Shown: positions 9,401-19,187 of the stretch, in pieces
How the letters are laid out: every line of letters begins with the position of its first letter
Position numbering within the stretch: position 1 is the first letter of the stretch
NCBI GenBank assembly: GCA_963719055.1
Contig: CAVRAU010000001.1
Coordinates: forward strand, 1-64,000
DNA: 64,000 bases
Direction: 5' to 3'
Origin: CAXMQZ01 sp963719055
Lineage (GTDB): Bacteria; Acidobacteriota; Thermoanaerobaculia; Multivoradales; JAHEKO01
Program-made: the position numbers and the translations under genes
The notes under the pieces: model-generated
The model's input: the letters and a program-made list of their open reading frames with translations, nothing else
The model's database searches: none
Told to the model about the DNA's origin: nothing

Positions 9401-11793
9401 TGACAGGCAAGGGCTTGGCGTCGAATCCGGCATGATTGAGGGCGACGACCGCGCTGGCCACCGCCTCGCTGGCACCCCCGATGACCGCCTCGCTGGGACT
9501 GTTGATATTGGCCACGACCACATACCCATCGACGGTATCCAGGACCTCTTCGATCTTCTCCAGCGGTGCGAAGACCGCCGCCATCCCTCCGTTGTCGTCC
9601 ACGGACAGCTTCATCATCTCGGCACCCCGAGCGCTGACCGCCGCCAGGGCATGGCGAAAATCCATCGCCCCGGCGGCCACGAGGGCACCGTACTCACCCA
9701 GGCTATGCCCCATGACGAAGTCCGGTGTGATGCCATAGGCAGCCATCAGACGCGTCAGCGCGATGTCCACGGTCAGGACGGCTGGCTGCGTGATGGAGGT
9801 CTGCTTCAGGGCCTCTTCAGCCGCGGCCATCGCTTCCGGGTCGGCATTGTCGATGAACAGAAACTCCGTCAGCGGTCGACCGAGGAGCGGCGTCATGACG
9901 GCATCGGCTCGATCGAAGGTCTCCGCCACCACCGGCTCGACGTCTCTGAGCTGCCTCAACATGTTGAGGTACTGAGAACCCTGACCGGTAAAGAGCATGG
10001 CGACCTTCGATGCGGGGCCCTGCCCGAAATATACGCCGCGAGCCCGCAGGGGCTTCCAGGCTTCCGGTCTGCCGCTCTCGAGGATGGTCAGCGCCTTGGT
10101 GGCCTTCTTGACCAGCTCATCGCCGCTCTCATAGTCGATGGCGAGTCGGCAAGGGGCCGTGAGACCACCTACGCTCGGGGGCTGTGGCCCAGGGATATCC
10201 CCGGCGTCCGCTTTCTGCAGGACATCCTGCAGACGCTGGGCGATCCCTGCTTCCTGATCCGCGCCGATCATCAGAACGCCACGCAAGGGGGGCTTGTTGG
10301 AAGAGACCCCAATCGATCGGGTCGGCAGCGCATCCACACTGACGGCTCGCCGACTCTCTCGCAACGACTCTCCCGGTCGGTACTCCTCCAGCACGATGTG
10401 GAAGTTCGTGCCACCGAAACCGAAAGCGCTGATCCCCGCCCTGCGAACCGCCCCCTGGTGGATTTCCCAATCGCGGAGCTCGGAGTTGACGTAAAAGGGA
10501 CAGTCATCGAAATCGATATTCGGGTTGGGCGTCTCGCACCCCAGGCTGGGTGGCAACACCTTGTCGCGCAGGGCGAGAGCTGACTTCAACAACCCAGCGG
10601 CACCTGCTGCACCCTTCAGGTGCCCGATGTTCGACTTCACCGATCCGAGAGGGATCGAACCGTCCGCAAGTCGATACGGCCGCAGCGCCTCGGTAAGACT
10701 CTCCACTTCCACCACGTCGCCGACGCGCGTCGATGTTCCGTGCCCCTCCATCATGGTGGCGGCGTCAGGGGCCACACCCGCTCGCTGCCAAGCCCTCTCC
10801 ACAGCAAGCCGCTGGCCGATCGGGTTGGGTGCCGTGATCCCCTTGCCCCGGCCATCACTGGCGCCGCCGACACCACGAATGAGGGCATAGATGGAGTCGC
10901 CATCGCGAACCGCATCTTCGAGCCGCTTGAGGATGAACACCGCCGCCCCCTCCCCCATCACGAAACCGTCGGCTCCGGCGGCATAGGGGCGGGTTCCCGT
11001 GGCTGACAGAGCGCCAATCTTGCAGAATTTGGTGAACGTCGAGGCGCTCATGTTGGAATCGATCCCGCCGGTGATGACGGCGTCGAAATGGTGCTCCTCG
11101 AGTCCTTCGATGGCCGCCCCCACAGCCGCCATCGCCGAGGCGCAGGCCGCGTCCGTGACGAAGTTCGGTCCGTGAAAATCGAAGAGATTGGCCACCCGTC
11201 CAGCGATGATGTTGCCCAGCTCGCCGGGCATGGAGTCCTCGGTGATCTCGGGAAAATGGGCGGCGATACGAGTGCCGAATTCCCTGCCGGATCGTCTCTT
11301 GTAGCGCCGGATCGAGCTCGGAGAACGACTCGGTACGGGCCAGTTCCAGCTCGTACTCCGGCAGAAAGATCCGGATGGCCGTCAGGTAGTGCTGATCACC
11401 CGCCATCGCATTGCCAAGGATGACGGCGGTCCGCTCCGAGTTCAGAGGTCGGTTCGGATAGTCATAGTCAGCCAGGGCTTGCCGGGTTCCGGCAACCGCC
11501 CACTTCTGGGCCAGATCCATGGCATCGGCGACCTTGGGAGGGATCGGCAAGCGCCAGGCAATAGGGTCCCACTCCCAATCCTGTACCCAAGCTCCGATCT
11601 TGGAATAGGTCTTGGCAGGAGCCTTGGGGTCCGGGTCATAGAACAGAACGGGATCCCAACGGTCCGCTGGCACATCCTGGATGCTGTAGAGACCCCCCTT
11701 GATGTTCTCCCAGAACTTTGGAGCGGTCGGCGCATCCGGTAGCACGGCGCCCACACCGACGATGGCAATGGCTGGATGATTGATGTCGCGCAT
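3463..11793 (-). CDS. PUFA-synthase-like type I PKS, KS-AT-KS-ACP-ACP-ACP-KR-DH (five frame breaks)
   Basis: Read as one ~2,775-residue megasynthase. KS1 has DAACASA, EGHGTSTRVGD and NIGHLKGAAG. AT has GHSLGEYGA and SHAFHT. KS2 has NGACASGTQA, an HET in place of HGT, and TKGYTGHP. Three carrier domains follow, each with LGIDTVK. KR has TGAAGSI, LIHAAG and YSAAND; DH has HRIDGTAVLPG and FHGPAY. There is no enoyl reductase or thioesterase. The frame breaks at 11282-11284, 8043-8048, 6710-6713 and 5885-5887 (one extra base) and at 6321-6324 (one missing). Each one-base repair restores conserved sequence, so read error is likelier than decay. A good Shine-Dalgarno (AAGGAAGA) precedes the ATG. Product unknown; a polyunsaturated or long-chain secondary lipid is the best guess. 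Confidence 0.88.
6050..6960 (-). repeat. Three tandem carrier-domain repeats inside the PKS gene
   Basis: Three copies of a ~75-residue carrier domain plus linker, about 340 bases apart. Copies 2 (6390-6651) and 3 (6050-6310) are almost identical in DNA over most of their length; copy 1 (about 6728-6955) is slightly diverged. The Pro/Ala/Glu linkers differ more. Tandem carrier domains are typical of PUFA synthases. All three have Thr (codons at 6848-6850, 6517-6519 and 6176-6178) where the pantetheinylated Ser is expected. Confidence 0.9.
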
Positions 11794-11834
11794 GGCGGTT
11801 CTTCCTTGGGTGTCTTGTGGATCGACTCATCTTC

Positions 11835-13490
11835 TCAAACGCGGTCGTAAACAATGTCGGCAATCTCGTCCATGTCCGGCAAGAGTCCGCGCATTCGCTC
11901 GCGAATCTGTGGCAGCTTGGCCGCGGTTTCGAGCTCCGCGAGCCCCCTCTCCTGGACCCCACCACCACCGACCACCACTTCCACACCCTGGCTTGCCACC
12001 TTGAGAGCGGCCTCGCGAGCGAAAACGCGAGCCATGACGGCTAGCGCCGCGGGTTTGAAGCGCCGATCCGTCTTGTCACTGAGACGATCCTCCGCTGCCC
12101 GGGCTGCTCTACGGGCCAGACCTGCGGCCCCCTCCACCCAGGCTATGAGCTCGCCAAAGCGCAGCAAGACATGTTGGTGACGAGTGAGCCTCGCCAACCG
12201 AGCCCGTTCGAGGATCTCGGCCAGGGCATGACTCGCCAGAGCCGCGATATCTGCACCGATTTCCGATTTGACGAGGTGCAGCGCCTCCAACTCACGGGCC
12301 TGTTCGTGGTAGTGCTGACCCCGAGTCTTCAGATGCATTTGCCAGCGATCTCTGGCGATGGTCATCTCGAGAATCTCGGAGGTGCCCTCGTAGATGGTGG
12401 TAATCCGCACGTCTCGTCGGATCTTCTCGACCATGTACTCACGGGTGTAGCCGTAGCCCCCCAGCGCCTGGATCGCCGCATCCGCCGCACCCAGCCCGGC
12501 CTCGCTGGCCAGATACTTGGCAATGGCGCCTTCCGTGTTGAGAGTTCCCTCGCCCGAATCGATCCGTTCCGCGGTTTCCTCGATGAAGGCACGGGCCGCC
12601 TCCAAGCGCACGACATGCGGCACGATGAGCTTATGGGTGTAGCCCTCCTTCTCCGACAAGGGGCTGCCTCCCTGGACGCGCTCGGTGGAATACGGAATCG
12701 CCCGGTCGAGAGCCGCCCATCCCCCACCCAGACCAAACGCGGCGACCATCAGGCGGGTGTAGCCAAAGACATTCTGCGCCTGGATCAGTCCCTGCCCCTC
12801 CTCACCGCCGACGAGGCTCGCGTGATCCACATAGACGTCGGCAAAGGACACCGCGGCGGTGTTGCTGGCTCGAATGCCATGCTTGTCCTCGGGCTGGCCA
12901 TAGCTCAACCCCTGGGTTCCCCGCTCCACGACAAACCAGGTGGGACCCTGTGGCGCCAGCGCCAGAACGCTGTAGAGATCGGCAAAACCACCGTTGCTGA
13001 TCCACTGTTTGTTGCCATTGATGCGATACCCGACGATCTCGCCGTCCTCCTCGACACGATCGGCCTGGCTCCGCAGAGCTCCCAGATCACTCCCGGCTTC
13101 CGGTTCGGTGGCGCAGTAGGCCATCAGCAGCCCTTCCTCGGCGATCCGGCCCAGCCACAGCTTCTTCTGCTCCAGGGTGCCGCCAAACCGAATAGGATCG
13201 CTGCCCAGAAACGTGGCCAGGACCCCTGTGGCGACCCCCAGATCGACAGCGGCCAGGGCTTCGCAGATTCGATACACATCGAAGGCACCGCCACCCATCC
13301 CGCCGAACTCCTCCTCGATGAACAACAGCTGGATTCCCAGGTCTCCGCACATTTCCCGCACCAGCGCTTCTGGGAACTCGTCCTTTTCATCGAGCTCCAG
13401 CAGGGTCTCATCGGGCAACTTGTCCCGGGCAAAATCGCGAAAGGCATCCACCGCCAGGTCGAGTGACTCCTTGTCCAGTCCAGCCAGCAT
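11835..13490 (-). CDS. Acyl-CoA dehydrogenase family protein
   Basis: A 551-residue flavoprotein that would oxidise an acyl thioester to the 2,3-enoyl form. The N-terminal and middle domains are complete (YCATEPEAGSDLG, NGNKQWISNG), and TIYEGTSEI carries the family's catalytic Glu near residue 370. It is longer than the usual ~380 residues because of a ~170-residue helical C-terminal extension like that of very-long-chain members. It stops 41 bases before the PKS start on the same strand and is the first gene of that apparent operon. It may adjust the oxidation state of the PKS product or simply degrade fatty acids; the first is inference from context. Confidence 0.88.
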   Translation of the reverse strand: MLAGLDKESLDLAVDAFRDFARDKLPDETLLELDEKDEFPEALVREMCGDLGIQLLFIEEEFGGMGGGAFDVYRICEALAAVDLGVATGVLATFLGSDPIRFGGTLEQKKLWLGRIAEEGLLMAYCATEPEAGSDLGALRSQADRVEEDGEIVGYRINGNKQWISNGGFADLYSVLALAPQGPTWFVVERGTQGLSYGQPEDKHGIRASNTAAVSFADVYVDHASLVGGEEGQGLIQAQNVFGYTRLMVAAFGLGGGWAALDRAIPYSTERVQGGSPLSEKEGYTHKLIVPHVVRLEAARAFIEETAERIDSGEGTLNTEGAIAKYLASEAGLGAADAAIQALGGYGYTREYMVEKIRRDVRITTIYEGTSEILEMTIARDRWQMHLKTRGQHYHEQARELEALHLVKSEIGADIAALASHALAEILERARLARLTRHQHVLLRFGELIAWVEGAAGLARRAARAAEDRLSDKTDRRFKPAALAVMARVFAREAALKVASQGVEVVVGGGGVQERGLAELETAAKLPQIRERMRGLLPDMDEIADIVYDRV

Positions 13491-13705
13491 TTCATTGCCT
13501 CCCAGAAGTGGTTTGTGAGCCGGGCCCTCCCCTGCGGAGTGCGGTGACTGATGACTCCGCTCGCGGGCCGAAGCGCGACGGGGGATTTCCTGCTCCCGCC
13601 AAGATTAGGACGACGAGCAGTATAGCCGCCATACCCCTTGGGAGTGGCAGTCAGACCATCCAAGGGGGTGGGGCAAACCTCACCGGTCAAACCACGTACA
13701 GGCAT

Positions 13706-16237
13706 ATGATGGGAGAGATGAGTCGCCGGATCGGTGCGACCGAGATGCTCCTGGGGTTCGGCCTGCTTGCCTTCCTCGTGGCGGGGCTTTCGATTGCGGA
13801 CATGTTTCTGCCCCGTCCCTACGACGGAGTGGTCCTGGAATCCGACGCCCCGGGCAGGCTCACCGTCCGCCAGGTCGTCCCGGGAAGCGGTGCCGAGAAC
13901 GCCGGCATCCGGCCTGGCGACCGTATTGTCGGCATCGATCGGAACATCCTGCGCTCCCCCACACATGCCGCCAAACTGCTCAACGAGCACGATATTGGCG
14001 AGACGGTACCCTACCTGGTACGCCGTTCCGGTCAGGTTCAAGAGGTGGGTGTCGAGATGGGGCGACGACGTATGGGCAGTCCAGCCTACCTCTATGCTTG
14101 CCTCCTGGGATTTGCGTTCTTCTTCATCGGCATCTTCGTCCTGCGGCGGCAGCCCCGCTTGCGGGCAGCCCAGATCTTCTTCCTGCTGTGCATCCTGTTT
14201 CTTCTGTTCCTGGTCTGCCGACTGCGACCCGCCTCCTATTCATGGGTCGACGGTCTCATCCTCAGCACGGGTACGTTGGCTCTGCTCATTCTGCCGGCCA
14301 GCTTTCTTCATTTCTTTCTGATCTTCCCTCGCCCGATCCCCTTGCGTCCGGAGGAGGGCCAGGCGTCTTACCGACAGCGGCGACTCGTCTGGTTGGCGAC
14401 GCTGGCCGTGATCTATCTGATTCCTCCGCTGGTCCTGGTGATCGATCTCCACTCGCGCCAGTGGCAGCGCTCCGAATTGCGACTGATCAGCGGTGCGCCG
14501 GTGGCCAACTGGTGGTTGCTGGCGGGCTACATCCTTCTCGGTCTCGCTGCTCTCGCCCTCAATGCCTACCGACTCGACAATCCCCGGCAGCGGCGAGGCG
14601 CGGCCTTGGTGCTGTTGGGAGCCGTGTTTGGCCTGGTGCCATTTCTGGTTACCGCCGTGGCGTTCCCTTCGTTCCTGCATACAGAAAAATTCCTGTTCTA
14701 CGGAGTGGCCCCCCTGATCTTGGTGCCGCTGACTTTCGCCTACGCCATCGTGCGCTTCCAACTGCTGGACATCCGGGTGATCCTGCAAAAGAGTCTGCTC
14801 TACACCAGCACGACGGCTGTGGTAACCGCCCTCTATGCGTTGGGAATCACTCTGTTCAACTACCTGGCCAGCGATACGGACCTGGCATCCTCCCCCTACT
14901 TCCCCATCGTCTTCGCACTGGTCATCGTCCTCCTGTTCGAGCCCTTGCGGCGGCGGATTCAGATCCTGGTCGATCGCTTCTTCTTCGCCGAACGCCGTCG
15001 GTTGGAGCGGGCCATTCGCGACCTGTCGCAAGCCGTCACCGCGCAGTTGGATTTGGCGGCGGTGGTGCGTGATCTGGTGGACCAGCTACCGCGGGTCCTG
15101 GGCCTCCATTTTGCCGGCCTCTATCTGATTCACGATTCGACTCTCGAGCGCGAAGCGGGGCCCGATTCGCTTCCCAGAATTCTGCCGCTGGTACCCGATT
15201 TCCACGAGCTCGAAAGCGGGCGCAACCGTCTGACACCCATCGAGGCCCTCAAGGAACGGTCCTCGGTCTCTGCCGCTCTCCACCGGCTCACCGAGCGTCT
15301 GGAAGAGGCGGGAGTGGAGGTGCTTGGCGAGCTGGCCTCGCCGCGACGTCCCATCGGCATGGTGGTGCTATCCGGCAAGGTCGGCCAGATGCCGTTGGAT
15401 CCCAGTGAGATCGAGCTCCTGGACAGTCTGCTGCATCAGGTCGCCATGACACTGGAGACCAGCCTGTTACTCGAGGAGCGAACCCGACAAGCGGAGCTCG
15501 AGCGGGAGCTCGAGATCGCCTCCTCGGTGCAGTCGGATCTGCTGCCGGCTCGAGTGAGCTTTGCCGAAGGTTGGACGGTAGCGGCCATCTGCCGTCCGGC
15601 GCGCCACGTGGGTGGTGACTTCTATACCGAGTTGCCGGGTCCGCGAGAGGGTACCTGCGCCATGGCTTATGGTGACGTGGCCGGCAAGTCCGTCTCCGGC
15701 GCCCTGGTGATGATGGCGGCGCACGAGGCCCTCCATTCCCTGGCCATGACCCACCCCGATCCGGAGGAGCTGTTCGACCTGGCCAACCAGAGGCTTTACC
15801 GACTCGGCCACAAGAAGAGTTTTGTCGCCCTGGCCTACCTGACGCTGACCTCTGACGGCAGAGGTATCGACTACCTACTGGCAGGTCAGCCCCAGCCCTT
15901 GCTGAAGAGTCGCCACGGCACCGTCACCGAGCTGCCTCTTCCCGAGCACCGACTACCTCTGGGCGCACTGATCAACGGCGGCTACCGAACCTGTCGTGTG
16001 GACGTCACCCAAGGCGACCTGATTCTCGGCTACTCCGACGGGGTCGTGGATGCCCTGTCGCCCGACGGTGAGAGCTTTGGAATCGAGAGACTGAGCGATG
16101 TGGTCGCCAGCGCTCCGGCGCGGCCCGAAATCCTCATCGACCAGGTGGTCGACGCCCTGCGGGATTTCACCGAGGGCACCGAACCCTATGATGATGTCAC
16201 CTTGGTTGCCATCGCCTGCGACCGGGAGGTAGTTTGA
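13706..16237 (+). CDS. PDZ / multi-TM / GAF / SpoIIE-type serine phosphatase
   Basis: About 843 residues. An N-terminal membrane helix is followed by a PDZ-like domain (VVPGSGAENAGIRPGDRIVGID, residues ~50-110), about seven hydrophobic segments, a GAF-like region and a C-terminal PP2C/SpoIIE phosphatase domain (RHVGGDFY near residue 635; AYGDVAGKSVSGAL; GYSDGVVDA). Such RsbU-like enzymes remove phosphate from STAS anti-anti-sigma proteins; an RsbW/STAS pair lies at 33.7-34.5 kb. The start is uncertain: ATG at 13706, 13709 or 13718. The frame is open further upstream, but the membrane helix begins just after these codons. The stop overlaps the next gene's ATG by one base. Confidence 0.85.
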   Translation: MMGEMSRRIGATEMLLGFGLLAFLVAGLSIADMFLPRPYDGVVLESDAPGRLTVRQVVPGSGAENAGIRPGDRIVGIDRNILRSPTHAAKLLNEHDIGETVPYLVRRSGQVQEVGVEMGRRRMGSPAYLYACLLGFAFFFIGIFVLRRQPRLRAAQIFFLLCILFLLFLVCRLRPASYSWVDGLILSTGTLALLILPASFLHFFLIFPRPIPLRPEEGQASYRQRRLVWLATLAVIYLIPPLVLVIDLHSRQWQRSELRLISGAPVANWWLLAGYILLGLAALALNAYRLDNPRQRRGAALVLLGAVFGLVPFLVTAVAFPSFLHTEKFLFYGVAPLILVPLTFAYAIVRFQLLDIRVILQKSLLYTSTTAVVTALYALGITLFNYLASDTDLASSPYFPIVFALVIVLLFEPLRRRIQILVDRFFFAERRRLERAIRDLSQAVTAQLDLAAVVRDLVDQLPRVLGLHFAGLYLIHDSTLEREAGPDSLPRILPLVPDFHELESGRNRLTPIEALKERSSVSAALHRLTERLEEAGVEVLGELASPRRPIGMVVLSGKVGQMPLDPSEIELLDSLLHQVAMTLETSLLLEERTRQAELERELEIASSVQSDLLPARVSFAEGWTVAAICRPARHVGGDFYTELPGPREGTCAMAYGDVAGKSVSGALVMMAAHEALHSLAMTHPDPEELFDLANQRLYRLGHKKSFVALAYLTLTSDGRGIDYLLAGQPQPLLKSRHGTVTELPLPEHRLPLGALINGGYRTCRVDVTQGDLILGYSDGVVDALSPDGESFGIERLSDVVASAPARPEILIDQVVDALRDFTEGTEPYDDVTLVAIACDREVV

Positions 16238-17580
16238 TGCGAAGACTCTGGATACCCCTCGTCATCGTGGTCCTCATACTGGCCGCGGCGTATTTCCTGT
16301 TCCGAGAATCGCCGACCTGGACAACCGTCTCACCCGAGGCCCTGACGGAGTTTCAGCGCGGCCTCCAGGCGCGCATGAAGATGTACCAGGACGAGGCCGA
16401 AGTCTACTTCACCCGTGCCCTGGAGCTCGACCCCGAGTTCGTCGCGGCGCGGCTCGTCTACATGGGTTGCTGCGTCGATCAGGACAAGCGCAAGGAGATG
16501 CTCGAGGAGATGCGTGATGTGGATATGCAACGTCTGTCATCTCGAGAGCGTTTCATGCTGCAGTTCGAGTTTGCTGATGCGGACCGCGAATGGGAGAAAC
16601 GGGACCAGATACTCCTGGACTACCTCGAGTCCCACCCCAAAGACCCTTTCGCGCTCTGGATGTACGCCAGTCAGGCATGGGAGACGGCCGACCTGGAAGA
16701 AGCCGAAAAGCGCTATCTCCGACTGCTCCAGGTCGATCCCAACTGGGTGCAGGCGCAGAATCGGCTGGGATACATCGCCATGGCGCAGGGGCGATTCGCC
16801 GAGGCGGAGGAGCTCTTCGGGACCTACAACTACATCGCCCCGGACCAGGCCAATCCCCATGACTCCCTGGGTGAGCTCTTCACCTTGATGGGTCGCTACG
16901 AGGACGCCCGCAAGGAACTGGAAAAGGCACTGGCCATCAAACCCGACTTCTGCGCCTCCTACCGACACCTGCTGATGATCGCCATTCTCGAGGGCTCGCT
17001 CGATGATGCCGATCAGATCGTTGAAAGAGCCGCCGAGCATTGCGAGGAGTATGACGTCGCCCAGATGAACTGCCAGGCCCAACTGTGGAGAGACTTCTTC
17101 TACTGCGACTTCGAAGGTCCGTGGCAGGAGGGACGAGAAACCTGCAACGAGATCACCGGGGACTTCAGCTTTATTCATCACCGGATGGAAATGCTCACCG
17201 GCCGCCGACAGGATGCCCTGGCCCGGGAGGAGAGAATTCGTGCCGAGATCGACGACGCCGAGAGGGAGTCGGGACAGACTTTCGCCTACGCCAGGGGTTT
17301 TCTGCACTACATGGAAGGAGCGCGGATGGCCATCGACGGCGATTTCACCGGCGCTGCGGCTCGTTTCGACGAGGCCGACAACAACATGCTCTACTGGTTC
17401 GAAGGCCAGGGAATTCTCAAGCTCTACAACCGATTGCACCTCGCCTACGCCCTGGAGCACGCCGGCCACGAAGAGGAGTCGCGACAGGTCCTGGCCCGAG
17501 TGGAGGCCATCAACCCCCGACTCGCATCGGCCTATCCCGAGATCAAGAGCATTCTGGGAGAAGACTGCCATGCCAACTGA
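16237..17580 (+). CDS. Membrane-anchored TPR-repeat protein
   Basis: 447 residues with one N-terminal membrane helix (IPLVIVVLILAAAYFLF) and then TPR-like helical repeats through the rest (for example AEVYFTRALELDPEFVAA and AEKRYLRLLQVDPNWVQAQ). TPR proteins are scaffolds; no catalytic motif is seen. The ATG overlaps the phosphatase stop as TGATG and has GGAGGT upstream, so the two genes are translationally coupled and their products probably act together at the membrane. Several Cys residues occur in the second half (around CCEEYD- and CQAQLW-like regions); their role is unknown. Confidence 0.8.
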   Translation: MRRLWIPLVIVVLILAAAYFLFRESPTWTTVSPEALTEFQRGLQARMKMYQDEAEVYFTRALELDPEFVAARLVYMGCCVDQDKRKEMLEEMRDVDMQRLSSRERFMLQFEFADADREWEKRDQILLDYLESHPKDPFALWMYASQAWETADLEEAEKRYLRLLQVDPNWVQAQNRLGYIAMAQGRFAEAEELFGTYNYIAPDQANPHDSLGELFTLMGRYEDARKELEKALAIKPDFCASYRHLLMIAILEGSLDDADQIVERAAEHCEEYDVAQMNCQAQLWRDFFYCDFEGPWQEGRETCNEITGDFSFIHHRMEMLTGRRQDALAREERIRAEIDDAERESGQTFAYARGFLHYMEGARMAIDGDFTGAAARFDEADNNMLYWFEGQGILKLYNRLHLAYALEHAGHEEESRQVLARVEAINPRLASAYPEIKSILGEDCHAN

Positions 17581-17648
17581 TCGTCCTCGAGGGGGGTTGG
17601 AACCGAACCCGACTTCCGCCTATCCTTGAGGCCGAAGGGGGAAGATCC

Positions 17649-18548
17649 ATGACCGAGACGCACGATCTGCTGGCTACCATCGGCAACACACCACTCATCG
17701 AGCTACGCCAATCCAGCCCCAACTCGAACGTCAAGATCTGGGCCAAGCTGGAGCTCGCCAATCCCAGCGGCTCGCTGAAGGATCGCATCGCCCTCTACAT
17801 GATCGAGGCCGCCGAAGAGCGTGGCGAGCTCGAGCCCGGCATGACCATCGTCGAGGCCACCAGCGGCAACACGGGTATCGCCTTGGGGATGGTGGCAGCC
17901 GTCAAGGGATATCGCCTGAAGCTCTTCATGTTGGAGAACAAGACTCTCGAACGGCGAAAGATGCTGCGCTACTGGGGAGCGGATCTGGTGCTCACCACCA
18001 AAGACGATCCGGATAGTCACATCTTCGGCGCCCAAGCGCTCATCGCGGAGCGGCCACAGGACTACTTCTATATCAACCAGAACGAGAATTGCGACAACAT
18101 CATCGCTCACAGCCACGGCACCGCCGCCGAGATCCTCACTCAGCTCGACGGCGATGTGGCCGCCTTCGTGTCTGGCTTTGGTACCGGCGGCACTCTCATG
18201 GGTGTGGCGCGGTATTTTCGGGAGCAGGGGGTCGCAGGCCGAATCGTTGCGGTCGAACCCGGTGGCGAGCCGCGGGCCAAGATCGATGGTCTCAAGCACA
18301 GCTCGGAGGCCTATCAGCCGCTGATCTACGACCGCGAGCTGATCGATCAGACGATCGAAGTGGCCGAGGACGATGCCTACGAGACCACCCGACAGATCGC
18401 TCGGCAGGAGGGAGTCATCGCGGGTCTGAGCTCGGGCGCAGCCCTTTGGGCGGCTCAGCAACTGGCCAGCACGATGGAGGGTGGCAATATCGTGGTGATT
18501 TTCGGCGATCGAGGGGAGCGCTATTTCAGCACCCGGCTTTTCGATTGA
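17649..18548 (+). CDS. Cysteine synthase, PLP-dependent (CysK/CysM family)
   Basis: 299 residues. It would make cysteine from O-acetylserine (or O-phosphoserine) and sulfide using pyridoxal phosphate. The PLP lysine is in PSGSLKDR near residue 40, the substrate-binding loop is TSGNTGIA near 70, and the phosphate-binding glycines are FGTGGT near 175. Length and the SLKDR motif favour the CysM branch, but I cannot separate CysM from CysK by eye. The ATG at 17649 has GGGGGAAG upstream; the frame is open further back but lacks family similarity there. It follows the TPR gene by 68 bases. Confidence 0.88.
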   Translation: MTETHDLLATIGNTPLIELRQSSPNSNVKIWAKLELANPSGSLKDRIALYMIEAAEERGELEPGMTIVEATSGNTGIALGMVAAVKGYRLKLFMLENKTLERRKMLRYWGADLVLTTKDDPDSHIFGAQALIAERPQDYFYINQNENCDNIIAHSHGTAAEILTQLDGDVAAFVSGFGTGGTLMGVARYFREQGVAGRIVAVEPGGEPRAKIDGLKHSSEAYQPLIYDRELIDQTIEVAEDDAYETTRQIARQEGVIAGLSSGAALWAAQQLASTMEGGNIVVIFGDRGERYFSTRLFD

Positions 18549-18576
18549 CGGATTCGTGCACCCATCTCCGCGACCC

Positions 18577-18590
18577 CCATGAATTCATGG
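18577..18590. promoter_or_regulatory. 14-bp palindrome upstream of the DUF2911 gene
   Basis: CCATGAATTCATGG is a perfect 14-bp palindrome 47 bases before the DUF2911 start. A weak -10-like TATGCT follows at 18601-18606. It may be an operator; no regulator gene is adjacent. Confidence 0.3.
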
Positions 18591-18636
18591 CAACTCAGTG
18601 TATGCTCTGATCACGGACCCTAAAGGGAGGATTCTG

Positions 18637-19170
18637 ATGCATCGTTTCAGCAAAACCGGAGTACTCGCGAGCCTGATGGCTGTCGCACTGTCCCTGGCGC
18701 CCGTCTGGGCTCAGCGCGGTGATGATGCCGAGCGTCTAAGCAAGAACGGCAAGACTCAAGGATCGATCGACGACGTCGAAATCACTCTCGAGTATGGCCG
18801 ACCCAGTGTCAAGGGACGCAAGATCTGGGGCGGTCTGGTTCCCTACGATCGGGTCTGGCGAACCGGAGCCGATGAGGCGACGACCCTCGAGGTCACCTCC
18901 GACATTGCCGTCGAGGGGCAGGTCCTGCCCGCTGGTGTCTACTCGCTCTTTACCATTCCGGGCGAAGCGGAGTGGACCGTGATCTTCAACACGGTCTCCG
19001 AGCAGTGGGGCGCCTTCAACTACGACGAGACCAAAGACGCACTGAGGGTGGCCGTGACCCCGCAGACAGCGGAGTTCGTGGAGAGTCTGGAGTTGCTGAT
19101 CGAGGATTCCGATGTGATCCTCAGATGGGGTGAGCTCGCGGTACCCTTCCGGATCTCGGCCAGTCAGTAG
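18637..19170 (+). CDS. Secreted DUF2911 protein
   Basis: 177 residues with a clear Sec signal peptide (SLMAVALSLAPVWA, likely cut after AWA-like residues near 24). The rest matches DUF2911: DVEITLEYGRPSVKGRKIWG, then VPYDRVWRTGADEATT and LPAGVYSLFTIPG. The function of DUF2911 is unknown; members are periplasmic or outer-membrane proteins in Bacteroidota and Acidobacteriota. I chose the ATG at 18637 because AAAGGGAGG lies 7 bases upstream and the signal peptide starts there. Confidence 0.85.
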   Translation: MHRFSKTGVLASLMAVALSLAPVWAQRGDDAERLSKNGKTQGSIDDVEITLEYGRPSVKGRKIWGGLVPYDRVWRTGADEATTLEVTSDIAVEGQVLPAGVYSLFTIPGEAEWTVIFNTVSEQWGAFNYDETKDALRVAVTPQTAEFVESLELLIEDSDVILRWGELAVPFRISASQ

Positions 19171-19187
19171 GACCGGGTCGCTGACCG

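Noticed and set aside
3463..11793. PKS locus as a decaying pseudogene
   Set aside because: All catalytic motifs survive, breaks are single bases repairable to conserved sequence, and the same kind of break occurs in housekeeping-type genes across the window.
12171..13466. Long plus-strand open frame opposite the acyl-CoA dehydrogenase
   Set aside because: The minus-strand frame has full family motifs; the plus frame has none and no ribosome binding site.
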